Source: Pleurotus djamor
Taxonomy: Eukaryota > Basidiomycota > Agaricomycetes > Agaricales > Pleurotaceae
DNA length: 64,000 bases
Reading direction: 5' to 3'
NCBI GenBank assembly: GCA_029747585.1
Contig: JAPEVF010000003.1
Location: 62,001 to 126,000, forward strand
The position numbers and the translations under genes are program-made. Shown here piece after piece: positions 33,461 through 44,601 of the stretch. Below the pieces are notes generated by a model. It ran no database searches and was not told where the DNA came from. It worked only from the letters and a program-made list of their open reading frames with translations. Every line of letters begins with the position of its first letter. The stretch's first letter is position 1.

Positions 33461-35938
33461 CTACACCTTTCTAACTCTCAAAGGTAAATCATCAGCAGGT
33501 TCTACAATGGAAAAAGTGAATCCGTCAGCGAGGGAATTCATGGTGCGGAAAGGACAGTTTTAATACTTACTCATCGTAACCGCGGCTGTTGGATGAGAAA
33601 CCTGGCCCTCGTAAGCCGGTTCAAAGGAAAAATTGGCGATGAGAGAGCTATAATCGGTGACGTTCACGTCAGGATCAATATGCTGGATAGCTAGATGAGA
33701 CGCACGCTAACACCGCTTTCATCTCCATGATCGCCATAGTCTTCCCTATGCAAGCATGGGGCCCAGCGATGAATGATAGGAAGGAGAGGGTGGGCGTATA
33801 ATCCTTCGGCAGGCTTTTCCAGCGGGGAGGATAGAATCTACACAATCGAGGATCAAGCAAGTAAGAATACCCTAATAAGACGGGGAGGAGGATACTCACT
33901 CTTCAGCGTTCTCTCCCCAAATATCCTTCCACGTATTGACCACTCTAATCTACCAATATCTTCAAGTGAGCGTCCGTTCAGAGAATGAGACTAAATCTGA
34001 TCCAAACGCACTGGGATGTAGAGGAGGGTTCCTTTGGGCACTTCGATACCTTCAATGTAATCCGTTTTGGCGGCTTGGCGGAAGGTCATTGGGACGGGAG
34101 GAAATAAACGCAGAGCCTCCATGCTTCACGGAAAGATCAAATTACTGCAAATATGTTTTGGAATGAAAGATTACTTACACGACACCATCTAACCAAGGAA
34201 GGTCTTTGAGGGTGCGATAGTCTGGCCTTGGATCATTCTCATAGACGGGTCGGACTTCGTTTCTAAGTTCTTCTTGGACATCTTTATGGCAGGCAAGAAG
34301 CCAAAGAGTCTATGGATGGAGATGGGTGAATATTCTACTAGAGGCCACCCGACAACAGTCCATTCCCTTACCCAAGCTAATCCAGAGGCGGTTGTCTCAT
34401 GTCCAGCGCCCAAGAAAGTTAACTAGCAAATCGAAAAGGACATAAGTAAATACGATCATGGCAGACATCTTGAATGGGAGATACTCGCCACTTGAGCCAT
34501 CATTTCTTCGTCACTGATCGCATGTGAGGACTTTTCTTGCTCTGGTTCAGCTTGACGAGCCCTGACGAGAAGAGACATGATATCGCGCTTGCTTTCTGTA
34601 TCCGAAGGGGCTACAGCTGTATCCCGTAGTTTTTCCTGCACCATTTGCTCAGAGAGCTTCTTTATGTAACGCATGCATTCGATGGACGTCTTCAGTGGTT
34701 CTTTGGGGGATCGGTGTCACGACAATGTGTGTTTGGATAATTATTCAAGGAACCTACGGAGGACACTGGGCTTGAATACCCAAGACCGGTTGCGCCATAA
34801 CCACTCCGAGTTGATGAACGTCTTGAACCCAGGTATAGACGCAAGAACGATGAAACGAGCGAGGACTGGACCGCTTTGAAGGTTCAGAAGAGTTTCATAC
34901 GCGACGGCGAGCTCATTGTGTGGGTTGTTCAGACTATCGGTCTTGTATCCAAAGGCAGTTTCACATATGATGTCTAGCGTGACTTTGCTCACTATCATTC
35001 CATTCAATGGGTATGTGAGTAAAACGCGCCACAGTCAATATGTTGATGAAAGGTCCTACTCCATTCATACATCGGGATTACTTTGCCACCCGACGGATCA
35101 ACCTCGCATTCGATTTGATACTTGATGATCTTCACCAAGCTGAGGGGTATTATTAGCATAGATTATTCGCCTAAGTGTGGGACGAGCCTATGTCAGGACG
35201 TTGCACTTACCTATCAAGGGGTTCGTAATACATTTCGATCTCTACATCAATGCCCCGGGTATCAATTGATGTGATACTAAAACGAATGAAGCAATAGAAC
35301 TCACGAGCCATGAGGTTAGAGATGGAGAACGCTGGGACCATAGCTTTCCGCATGCGTTTGTGCTCGCTTCCGGTGACTGTTAAGAGTCCATAACCTGCCA
35401 CGAAACCGAGGATCTCTCTCATAAACGTTGGCTGGTTTGTTGGACACAAGATGAGACCATCGCGAAAACATTAAAGAGGCAATATCCGTTGGACTCACCC
35501 GAGGATATTCCATCCATTCACTAACTAATATCTTGTGCAACGTATCAGCTTTCAAGAATATCAATCGTTCGATCCCTATAGGTCCGACGACACGAACAGC
35601 AGAGCCATGCTCCTTGACCCATTCGCGTTGAGGGATTCCAGCTTCCCCATAGATGATCTTCAGGAATTGTCCGACGAGGATTCCCCCAAGTGGGGGACCT
35701 GGGAAGGAGCGTAACGGGGATAAATAACGGGGCCAAAGTACTAGGCGATAGAGGATTCGCCAGCTTATCCAGGCTGCATAGAAGGAACATGAGTGGATTG
35801 ATAGATATTTTGGGATTTATCTGAACACTCACCACCGATTGCTGCAGCGACGTAAGTCGGCTTGAGATACTGTAAGAGCTGGTGAGCAGTAGATGTTACC
35901 GTTCCCAGAGGCTCTATGAAAGCACTTTGAGGGGGCAT
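33461..35938 (-). CDS. Cytochrome P450 monooxygenase
   Basis: A membrane-bound heme monooxygenase; substrate unknown. The start at 35938 gives MPPQSAFIEPLGTV, then YLKPTYVAAAIGG. The proline-rich hinge reads SFPGPPLGGILVGQFLKIIY. Further conserved parts are the C-helix region, with EHKRMRKAMVPAFSISNL, and the I-helix oxygen-binding motif MGAGHETTASGLAW. The heme loop is FIAGPHACIGKTMAIMEMKA with the cysteine ligand in ACIGK. The last exon gives KPADDLPLRVRKV. About thirteen introns. All hallmark motifs are present, so it appears intact. It is divergently placed from the deoxyribosyltransferase-like gene, with about 200 bases between starts. The partner reductase class is encoded at 60.1-62.5 kb. 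Confidence 0.9.
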
Positions 35939-36142
35939 GTGGGGATTCTGGGGTAAGATGTATTTGGCTTGGTTGGAAATACATATACGTTAGGGTCCGA
36001 TTTCACGCGCCAAAGGCTCTCTCTGAGTCTCCATCATCCACGCGGTGCATACCAACTTTGGTGATGCTAGGTGGGAAATGCTGAGGCGTGCGCCAAACTG
36101 ACGTCCCTGGCTCAGATATCAGCTACTAGCCTCTCTGAAGCC

Positions 36143-36643
36143 ATGTCCTCAACAGATGGCACGATCGCGACGTCTCATCACCAGATCGCTCGACCACCTA
36201 CCCCCTTCACCATCCAAGGGAAATCCATCTTCCTCGCTGGCAGTATGACGCCGGATTGGCAATCAAAGTTGACCGCACTCCTCTTTTCCCGTATGCCCGA
36301 TAAACCTCTGACAGTGTTGAATCCCCGACGGGATGACTGGGATAGTTCGTGGAAAGAATCAATTAGCTTTGCGCCTTTCAGAGAGCAGGTTGAGTGGGAG
36401 CTGAGTGCTCAAGAAGCGGCTAGTGTCATAGCATTCTATTTCAGCCCGGAGACCGAAGCACCCGTTAGCCTACTCGAATTGGGCTTGAACGCGGGATCGG
36501 GGAAAGTGGTCGTGTACTGTCCCGAGGGCTATTGGAAGAAGGGGAATGTGGAGGTTGTTTGTGCAAGGAATGAGATCAAACTCTTTGAAGATATCGAGGA
36601 CTTCGAGGCGGAGGTGGTGAGGCGGTTACAGGCCAATTCGTAG
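36143..36643 (+). CDS. Nucleoside 2-deoxyribosyltransferase-like protein
   Basis: A member of the fungal Nuc_deoxyrib_tr_2 group, a Rossmann-like fold related to enzymes that exchange bases on deoxynucleosides. One exon, 166 residues from the first in-frame ATG (36143). Conserved segments are FLAGSM at the first strand, LNPRRDDWDSSW, then FREQVEWELSAQEAASVIAF, then PVSLLELGLNAGSGK with the Glu expected in the active site, then VVVYCPEGYWKKGNVEVVC. The cytosolic role is unproven. The head-to-head P450 gene may share its promoter. Confidence 0.88.
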   Translation: MSSTDGTIATSHHQIARPPTPFTIQGKSIFLAGSMTPDWQSKLTALLFSRMPDKPLTVLNPRRDDWDSSWKESISFAPFREQVEWELSAQEAASVIAFYFSPETEAPVSLLELGLNAGSGKVVVYCPEGYWKKGNVEVVCARNEIKLFEDIEDFEAEVVRRLQANS

Positions 36644-36673
36644 GTTCCGGGCCGGCTTCGAACCTGACCGAAC

Positions 36674-37340
36674 ATGACTTCGTTTATCATCGACGCCCAT
36701 GTCAATCGTCCGTCTTCGTGGGGACACGACGCAACATGTACTTTTTGCAGAGTTATAAACCGTGAAATCCCATCTTCCACTGTCTATGAAACGGAGCAAG
36801 TCATAGTCATCCTCGGTTAGCGGTACTTTCGTTGGGTAATATGGCTCTGGGAACTTACCTTTCCCCCAGATATCATGCCATTACGGCGTGGCCATATCTT
36901 AGCCATTCCTAAGCACCACTGTTCGAGGCTGTCCGACCTACCACCCGACTATGCTGGACCACTTGGAGAAGCCATATCCAAGGTGGCGAATGCTCTGACT
37001 CTGGGTAGGTTCAGAGACGCATTGAACAACGGAGGTGACTCACCCGTTCCAATAGCTTTGGACAATACGGCACTCAACGTCGTCTGTAACCAAGAGTATG
37101 CCCAAGCCGTCCCTCACGTATGCTCGCTTCTTCTCCGGTTTGTTTCGTCTTTCCTCATGGCTGTTTTAGGTGCATTACCACATAATACCTGCGCCTCGAC
37201 TCAACGCTCCCGTTGAAGTGAAACGAACGTCGACAACCCTTTCTCATAGAGCCATGCATCAGGCCGAGTTCGAGAAACGAGAGGAACTTGACGATTATGA
37301 TGCAGAAATGCTGGTAAAGGGCATCCGAGCGCATCTCTAA
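36674..37340 (+). CDS. HIT-family nucleotide hydrolase
   Basis: HIT proteins cleave nucleoside phosphoramidates or dinucleoside polyphosphates using a His triad. Exon 1 is 36674-36815, exon 2 starts at 36870, and two further introns follow. The N-terminus holds CTFCRVINREIPSSTVYET, the usual entry of the fold, then DIMPLRRGHILAIPKHH. The exon beginning ALDNTALNVVCNQEYAQ ends at PH, and the next begins VHYHIIPAP, so the HVHYHII triad is assembled across an intron. The C-terminus is charged (EKREELDDYDAEMLVKGIR). It starts only 30 bases after the previous stop, on the same strand. The gene appears intact. Confidence 0.9.
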
Positions 37341-37465
37341 ATGAAGGAACGCCGATGCTATTCCACATACCCTAGAGTTATATTACACGCTTTTGTGATC
37401 TTTGGCCGACATGCCCCACGACCATAAAACAGGCAACTCACAATGAACACCATCTTCCCCCCAAG

Positions 37466-38193
37466 TCAAACTCTGATAATCAACACTAACATCCCAATTT
37501 CCACAGCGAGCACCACGCCTGTGACGCTCAGGACGATCCATCCAGCGCTCACGAAAGGCCGGCCAAATACCCGCTTCCCCGTTTGTCCGACAGTTTTGAC
37601 GACATTGTGGTAGACCAGCGATCCATAGCGGTACTTGCGATAGATGTTTTGGTTTTTACCCTCTGCGAGTAAACAGATGAGTCTTTAATGAAGGGGTTCG
37701 AGGGGAAAAGGAGGACGCACCATCACCGCTATCGCCATCACTTCCCTCTTCGTCCTCAGCCTGTCTAGATCCACCCACGCGCGCATCATCTATTCCAGCC
37801 TTGACCTCTTTCCCCGTGTCGTAATCAGCAAAATCATGTTTCGAGTGTCTCGACCTCAAAAAGGCTAGCACGAACATCATAGCCCCAAGGATAGCGAACA
37901 AGAGACCAACTTTTCCAGACGTCAGCGGNAAAAAAAAGCATGAACGACAGGGAAAACAGAGGCTCACTCCTGTAGAATCGTCTGTCAAATAGTCGTAAGA
38001 TCGTCAGAGCATAGCCTAAGCTCCCCAGCGCGGTTCGGCTGTAGGCTCCATGGAAAGTTCGTTGTCGAGCACGAAGCTCGACGAGTTCAGTGATGTCTAC
38101 AGGCTCAAAGGACGCTGCACGGTGACCTCTGGGTGCGATGAGGAGCGAGATATGATAGAGGTCAACGTCGACGTACCTATACGTGTGGCTCAT
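37466..38193 (-). CDS. DUF202-domain membrane protein
   Basis: A small multi-span membrane protein of the DUF202 family, whose fungal members are thought to sit in the vacuolar membrane; function unclear. The start at 38193 gives MSHTYRYVDVDLYHISLL. The DUF202 core reads RTFHGAYSRTALGSLGYALT, then after an intron VGLLFAILGAMMFVLAFLRS. A charged loop (EDEEGSDGDSGDG) precedes YRYGSLVYHNVVKTVGQTGK, then GRPFVSAGWIVLSVTGVVLA as the last span, ending VLIIRV. The N at 37929 is in an A run within an intron. The ATG is 106 bases from the divergent F-box gene start. Confidence 0.78.
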
Positions 38194-38299
38194 GAATGCA
38201 GCTCATCAACACAGACGTTTGCCAGGAACTCTGACACAGGGGCATTCAGGGCCGCTAGTCACCACCGACGCAGAGGACCAAGACTTTGAATTTCAACGT

Positions 38300-39905
38300 A
38301 TGTCCAAGCCGCCGTTGTCCAAGGTCGTGAGCACTCACGAGCTGCTTCAACTCATTTTCGAATATCTAGACGCGAGAGACAACCTCCGTAATGCTCTCGT
38401 CTCCAAAACTTGGGCCCACGAAGCCCTGCGCATGATCTGGAGGACGGTGACGGATTTTCGTCATCTGGCCGCCCTGCTGGCTCCAATCGAAGCTACGCCG
38501 CCTCGCGAAGATGAGGATACTGTCTATGTGTGTCTCAACCATTTTTCTACGAAGATATGTCTCTAACTGAAGCTAGGCGTTTGCTCGGCCACTTCAGCCT
38601 GAGGACTGGGCGAGATGGGATGCCTACGCTTGGAGAGTCCAAACACTGGCGGATCGAAGCTGGCACCTCTACGCAGTGGACCTAATCAGGACAATGTGTC
38701 AAGGTCGCTCACCCTCTGAACCCCTCCTTCCCAGTCTTCGCACCCTCGAATACCCCAACGCACCATTGGAGCTTTTCCCTTTTTTCGTGACCTCCAAACT
38801 GCAGTATCTCACTTTTGATATGACGCTGCACGGCGAACCCGCAGTGCTACAGTCGTCGATCAAAACATTTCTCAGCCACGTCAACGAATGCGCACCCAAT
38901 CTCCAGAGTCTTCATATGTGGTCAAATCCCCTCGATATCAAGGACATTGAATCCGACATCGCATCATCACTCGCTCAGCTACGCTCACTGAAGAATATCT
39001 ACATACCTATCAACTGGGTCACAGAGACCATAACCAGATCCCTCGCGTTACTCCCCAAACTCGAAGTCCTCAGCGTTCTCCCCCCTGCAACGGAAGTCCT
39101 TCCACAACATCCGTTCATGACTACATTCGAGGAAGACGACTTTCCAGTACTTCGAGTTCTCGCTATTTTTATGCCCCTTGAGCGAGTTCGTCTGTCATTT
39201 TCGCATCCCAACAGGCCGAAACTAGTCGAAGCCATCAATATCACTCACTCCGGTGCAGAAGCGGCTGAAAGTTACACGGCCGTCCTCAAGGAAATACCTG
39301 CCCAGTTCCCATTACTCACAGACTTTGCGCTCGTCATTGGGCCTGACGCGATTATCCAGGGCCAAGCCGCGCCGGTGACATTCCAATCATTAGAGCCGTT
39401 ACTTCAGTATACCAAGCTTACTTCATTGAAGCTCCATCACATCTCTGCCACGTTTGAGATCGACGGAGAAAACCTCTGCAATATCGTCACCTCTCTTCCC
39501 AAACTCACTGTCCTCCATCTCAACCCTACGCCCTATTTTGCCGACAGCCCCATTCTCAGCATCGTCGACATCCTTCCTCTGCGTCGCATCCGTCCTGAGC
39601 TCGAAGAACTGGCGTTGTATGTGGACGCTGCGAGACGGGACATGAAGGGGTTTAAGGGCGACGGGATAGTGTTTGAGCAGCTGAAGGTATTCTCCGTTGG
39701 GTTTTCCCCAATCGCAGCGCCTGTTGGAGTTGCTCTTTTCCTATCTCGCATCATTACTCAGAACTGTGCGGTTCGTGCTGCACCCAGCGATCAACATGGC
39801 GATGATACCTTCTACCAAATGTGGATTCAAGCGGAATCCTTCGTACCAACTTTAATCGAGGCTAGACAGGAGGGAGAAAGGTTGGGATGTCGTTGTTGTG
39901 CATAG
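38300..39905 (+). CDS. F-box protein with leucine-rich repeats
   Basis: A substrate adaptor type for SCF ubiquitin ligases; target unknown. The start at 38300 gives MSKPPLSKVVSTHELLQLIF, an F-box that continues EYLDARDNLRNALVSKTWAH. One intron (about 38538-38574) joins to the second exon, AFARPLQPEDWARWDAYAWR. The rest is Leu-rich-repeat-like sequence (LRTLEYPNAPLELF, LQSLHMWSNPLDI, LKNIYIPINW, LTSLKLHHISA, LPKLTVLHLN). It ends CRCCA; the final Cys pairs are not a canonical CaaX box. Large, fast-evolving F-box families of this build are common in mushrooms. Confidence 0.85.
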
Positions 39906-39988
39906 TGCTTCCTTGACCAAACTACTTAACGTAGACACAACCAATTCACTCACCTGTCCCACTACTACTATGTACGGGTATTCTATTG

Positions 39989-41553
39989 CTACGTGTAGGC
40001 AGCTTCCAACCTTGCCTTAACATAATCTCCCGCTTTAATTACTTCATACTTTGGCGGGTTCGTAGGCGATACACATGTACTGATCGGCTAAAAATCAAGT
40101 GATTAGCTGATTGGAAAGTCGAGACATGTCAAGCACACACCTCGAGCAGTACATCGTAGTCTGTGCCAAAGAACAGAGGCATGGAGTAGCGTTCCTTGCC
40201 CGATTTGTTAATTGCCCGGTGAGGTGTCGATTTGAATGTGTCATCTGGATGAAGGGATGTCAGTAACAAACTTGCGTATGGATTCGGAGGGACATAAAAC
40301 ACATACTCGTCCAACGTGCGAACTGGTCTCCTAGACTAGGAAGTAAAGGTTGTAAGAAAAGAAGCACAGATCGTCGCATCACGTACTTTACAACGATGGT
40401 TCCTTTGACAGGGACGGCGTCGATCCACTCGCCATTGGTATTCTGAACTTGCAGACCACCAGCTTCGTCTTGATATAAGAGGGTAAAGCACTATGCGGTC
40501 AGTCAGGGATGACTGGGATAGGACGAAGATGTCATATGCGGACTTCAAAGCTGTTCGGGGTCATGACTTTCTGACGGTCGAACTGAGGGTGGCAGCAACT
40601 CACTCAGTATGGGCCCCGATTCCAATGACAGCACCACTATCGAGGGTACTTGGGGCTTGAGGAGGGTAATGCAGAACCCTCAGGATAGCAGCCGAGTTCT
40701 TTGTCTGTGAATAATATTGAATATTTGCTGTGCCGTACGCAGGACGGTCATGGCAGACCTTTTCATCGAACCAATGTTCGTTGAGGTCCAAAGCAAGGGC
40801 GAATAATGGGAAAAGGGAACGTCCCAGAGAAAGGGCAGCGTGACTGTACGAAGGCGTCAACCGATTGGCCAAGGGGAACGCGAATCCACTTACTAATACG
40901 CCAACATGCCTTCTCTGAACCCAGGAGCATCTGCCTCAGCAGGCCATACATTGCCTCCCGCTTCGGAGGACATGGTCTGCACCCCGGAAACCACACCATC
41001 TGGACCGTCGGCTTCATATCCTATGTCATAGCCCTCATGCAGGTCGCCTTTGTTTTTTGGATCGTTGTTCTCTGCAAGCAGAGCGGTGTAGCCTTTGAAG
41101 TTTGGCGACTTGTGTATGTCCAACTGTGCATTCGTTTTCAGAGTTTTCAGTTCTTGTTCAGTGGGAATGGAGACTTACAGACATCTTTGCATCCTCAGGT
41201 AACTCGAAAAACGTCTTTCCCCCTTCAATAGCGGCATCAATCGTAGCTTGCGGTATCCCATGGTTTGCCACTACCCTCCCCCATGAGTACTTGAGTACGT
41301 CAATTCAACAAAACTCCATCTAACTCGATACAACGCACCGTAAAAGAAGCCCACATTGACGCAAGCATCTCTGATAACCTCTGCCAATTTCCTGCGCTTC
41401 AAAACATCACTCGACCAGGCATCCGCGAGGTCGCTGGGGATTGACTCAGTCTTCAAAATATTACCATTACTGACACTTCATAAAACCATACATTATAGGA
41501 ATCTCCTCGAACGTACTCTCCGTTTTCTGGTTTTTCAGCAGAAGTTCGGCCAT
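39989..41553 (-). CDS. Isopenicillin-N-synthase-like 2-oxoglutarate/Fe(II) oxygenase
   Basis: A nonheme iron oxygenase of the IPNS/2OG fold; substrate unknown. The start at 41553 gives MAELLLKNQKTESTFEE, joined across an intron to IPIIDLADAWSSD, the family N-terminus. Next come NVGFFY, NHGIPQATIDAAI, ENNDPKNKGDLHEGYDIGYE and ALDLNEHWFDEK. The iron site begins GIGAHT; its Asp comes from a 7-nt exon (40550-40544), giving AHTDFECFTLL. Then LLYQDEAGGLQVQNTNGEWI, GTIVV, STPHRAINKSGKERYSMP with the third ligand His and the 2OG-binding Arg, and LFFGTDYD. The tail is PTNPPKYEVIKAGDYVKARL. All ligands are present. It is convergent with the F-box gene and divergent from the next gene. Confidence 0.9.
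40544..40550 (-). other. 7-nt microexon of the 2OG oxygenase
   Basis: CTTTGAA between two introns of exactly 53 nt each (40551-40603 and 40491-40543). It completes the Asp codon of the iron-binding HxD and adds Phe-Glu before CFTLL. The downstream donor GTCCGC is weak. Skipping the microexon breaks the frame. Confidence 0.75.
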
Positions 41554-41727
41554 ACACAGACGTCTGTCACAAAACGTGACAGATCCTAGACTGTGACGGC
41601 CATTGTTCGCCCAATTTGGCAATCTTGTCGCGCTCACGTGATGCTTTGCTCCTGTAAAAACCAGGAGAGCTGTGGCCTTTTCGACCCTTTTCCAAACCAC
41701 ATCTACATCTACCACATCCGCCACAAT

Positions 41728-42730
41728 GGGACAGGTCTATCAAATGTGAGTCAAGTAGATGTAGCCTCATTGTGGACCTGCCACTCATCAATAACAGTAT
41801 CAATATTGATAAACGTGAAACCACGGGCGATCTGGGCAAGCTTGGACAGTTCAAACACGATCGTGGCGTAAACGAGTTCCTCACTGCTCGCTATATCATA
41901 CCCTACAAGATGCTTCCTACAAGAAAGTACAAGCTCTTCAGGTAATATCTACCTTCTTGATCTCGTCTTCCTCCATTCATCATCCTTCCAGAGGATTCAG
42001 TAAGCCCGGCGACGAAGACTTGGGGGTATTCCACGCGCTGCCTGTTGAGGTCGTTAACAGCATTGCTAAATATCTTCCTACCGACTCCTTGATCATGCTC
42101 GCCATCACGAACTCCCAGCTCTTCGCCGCGGTATACCTCACTCTCATGCGCCGACTCCTGGCCTACTACTCGACATGGGAGAGCGGTCGAATCATCTGTC
42201 TCGGTGATTACACGGATGAGATACCAGCTGGCTGCATCTCTAAGGATGAAGAACGCGACCTCGTACGGAAGCTCCCTCCCAACGCGAGATACAACCAGGA
42301 GAGCGCGTTCTCTCTGTATCATCTCGCCAATACGTGCTTCATGCACAAGACTCGCGAGTCTTTCAACGAAGGAAAGCGGTACTGGGAGCTTTCATTCACA
42401 GAGCGGCGCCAGTACCAGGCCACCGTTACCCTCTTCGCTACGCCAAGGTCCGGGGACAAGGTTTTCGTCAACGCAGCGAGGAAGGAGTACATCAAGCATG
42501 TCGAGGGCGTCGAGTTCAAAGTTGTCGTCATCCCCTTGACACTCTGGGGTGGCCATGACGGTACCGAAGCTGGATTTGATAAGCATGGACCTTGGGCAGG
42601 CCACAGGTTGGCTATCGTCTCTGAGGACGAGTTCTCGGCTCAGACACTCAAGCATGCCCATCAATGGGTGGACATTACTGAAGAAGCTATACATCTGCAG
42701 GCGAAATTTCTCAGACTGATCAACAAGTAG
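41728..42730 (+). CDS. F-box-like protein (MGQVYQI group)
   Basis: Three exons (41728-41747, 41798-41941, 42001-42730) give 297 residues. The start MGQVYQI followed by INIDKRETTGDLGKLGQF is typical of a mushroom family that carries a degenerate F-box. That box lies at residues 60-95: FHALPVEVVNSIAKYLPTDS, then LIMLAITNSQLF. The C-terminal part (WESGRIICLGDYTDEIP, VFVNAARKEYIKH, PWAGHRLAIVSEDEF) is conserved in the family but of unknown function. The first exon is only 20 nt of coding sequence. It shares a 174-base divergent promoter with the 2OG oxygenase gene. Tandem copies of TCTCATCCA lie just after the stop, at 42781-42800. Confidence 0.82.
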
Positions 42731-43727
42731 GGCTGTAGGAACGGTTCCTCCCAACATGGCACATGACTTTTTACTTTTCATCTCATCCATCTCATCCATC
42801 TCATATAATGTACACGTATTTGGAGGACTTCCCTTCTGCTTGGATGGATAGCGCCCTTCTTTTCTCCTTTCCTACTTTTTGCACTGTACACCTACTTGCA
42901 CTGCTCGCGTTCTCTCCCCCGCGTAATCATAAAGATTGTTTTGGCGTGGTTTTGGATAGTGATTGGTCAAGGAAGAACCGTTAAAGTTTGTCCTTGACAT
43001 AAATTCTCCGCCTTAGTTTGCAGCTTTTTGGATGAGTTAGAATGCTTACTTCCAAGCAGAAAGTAGGATAGCCCTTGAAATTTCTGCCTGGAGAACAGCG
43101 ATCCGCACGTTCTTAGAACTTCGAAGTAATATAGGGGTCAGTATACGTATAGGGGTTGGCTTGGGCCTTCCTTTCGCCGTAATTTTGTTACACCTCTCAG
43201 CATCTGCCCAGATCGTTAGTGGATGACTTCCCGCAGGATTTAGAAGTCCAAATTTTGCACCAAAATCTAAAGTTTCAACGACCGAACGATCTTTTCTTTG
43301 TCCTAGTAACCCGTTGGCTCAACTTGTTGCAAATTTACCAGACTTTTTGTCCATGCTTACATTTTCCCATCGACCCGGCGTGTGACGACGAATTCGGACA
43401 CTGAAGGACTGCTTGAAGTAGATGAAGAAGTGGCAAGGGCAGGCATGCCGTATGGCCCACCAGCGGGCGATGACAGAGGGATCTCAAGGTATTTTTCAGG
43501 CTCTTTCGGCCTCTGAACCTTAGTCACAGACAAGATAGCCAATCAGAAGCCCCTACGGAACCTCTCAAAGCGAAGTGGGATTGGGCTTTACATATAAACA
43601 AAAATAAATAATGTATAAATACTAAGGGAGAGGAGGGAGGGAGAGCGAAAGGAAAGGTAGATCTAGAGCTACGTAGAGAGCAGCATGGTGTGAGAGCGCT
43701 GAGCAGCTACGGAATCAGATGGACTTA

Positions 43728-43767
43728 CCAGCGTTGAGGGAGAAGGTCGCTAGCGACTCAACGCTGG
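43728..43767. repeat. 11-bp inverted repeat with nested palindrome
   Basis: CCAGCGTTGAG at 43728-43738 and its exact reverse complement at 43757-43767 enclose 18 bases. Ten of these (43747-43756, TCGCTAGCGA) are themselves a perfect palindrome. Confidence 0.85.
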
Positions 43768-44241
43768 AAACCCGCCTCTCTTATACCCCATACAACCCTG
43801 CATCGGCCTCCGCTAATCAATAGCACCGGTGCAGAGAAAGGACAAGAGAGGTGAGTCGGGGTGAAGCTGAACAAAGGGAGCGCAGAGTAATATATGAGAC
43901 ATCCCATGGAGAGGGACTGATAGTGATCGTGATCGAATGAGGAGGAGGAGAGGGTCCTCGAGATGTGGGGAGGCTGTGCAACTTCGGAACAGAGGCCTGC
44001 GAAACTGCTCGCTTCTCGCCGTTACCTCGAGCAATTTTCAAGGGTAGTTCTTTTGACTCCTCGCCCAGGAGGGTTAAAATTGAGGGGCAGCGAGTGGTGG
44101 AGAAATTCTCGTCGCTCTCCAAAGGCTCCTAGAGCATGAGTACGATGAAGGCCATGGATTTTTGGAGGGGACTCATGGCGTCCATGAAGAGCGAGAGTCA
44201 GTCGCGGACAATGAAATCAATGTCTATAGCGGGCAAAATAG

Positions 44242-44272
44242 CTGGAAGGGAGGGGTCGACCCCTCCTTCCAG
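44242..44272. repeat. 31-bp palindrome with one unpaired base
   Basis: CTGGAA (44242-44247) pairs with TTCCAG (44267-44272) around a perfect 18-bp palindrome (44249-44266) centred on GTCGAC. G44248 has no partner. It lies about 330 bases before the mitofusin ATG. Confidence 0.85.
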
Positions 44273-44601
44273 ATAAAAAATGTTGGCGACCGCCTGAGCT
44301 TGGAGTGTGCTGACATGAGGTACCATTTACCCATTTTCGTTGGTTGAGGACCAGAGACGGTGTCAGTCGACCGATTCTTCGTTGCTCCAGTCCGAAAATA
44401 TATTCTAGTTTTCTTGGAAGTAATGGCCAGAGCTATCGAGGCTCAACACCTGCCGAAATGCCGAATACGGAAGAAAGCGGGATTCACGCGCTCCAATCAA
44501 GCCCAATATGTTTTGTCAGCAAAGTTTGTCGACCCAGCTTTCCTCCTGCTTCCCTCCCCGCAGACGGGCAGACAAACTATCATTCCTCATCGTTGAGCAC
44601 G

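Larger units (their letters stand above)
42731..44601. other. Intergenic stretch with two hairpin-forming sequences
   Basis: No gene is firmly supported. The minus strand has a TATA-like GTATAAGAG (about 43785), a 40-base inverted repeat, a GTAAGT donor and, further on, a short open frame (about 43357-43530) containing PSSPAGGPYGMPALATSS, which may be an exon of an unresolved small gene. A second palindrome lies at 44242-44272. Confidence 0.45.

Noticed and set aside
36071..36142. Upstream extension of the deoxyribosyltransferase-like protein
   Set aside because: The extension would need a GTG start; the first ATG in frame is 36143 and already includes the whole conserved domain.
42781..42800. 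TCTCATCCA tandem repeat
   Set aside because: It is a short simple repeat in a 3' untranslated region, with no sign of function.
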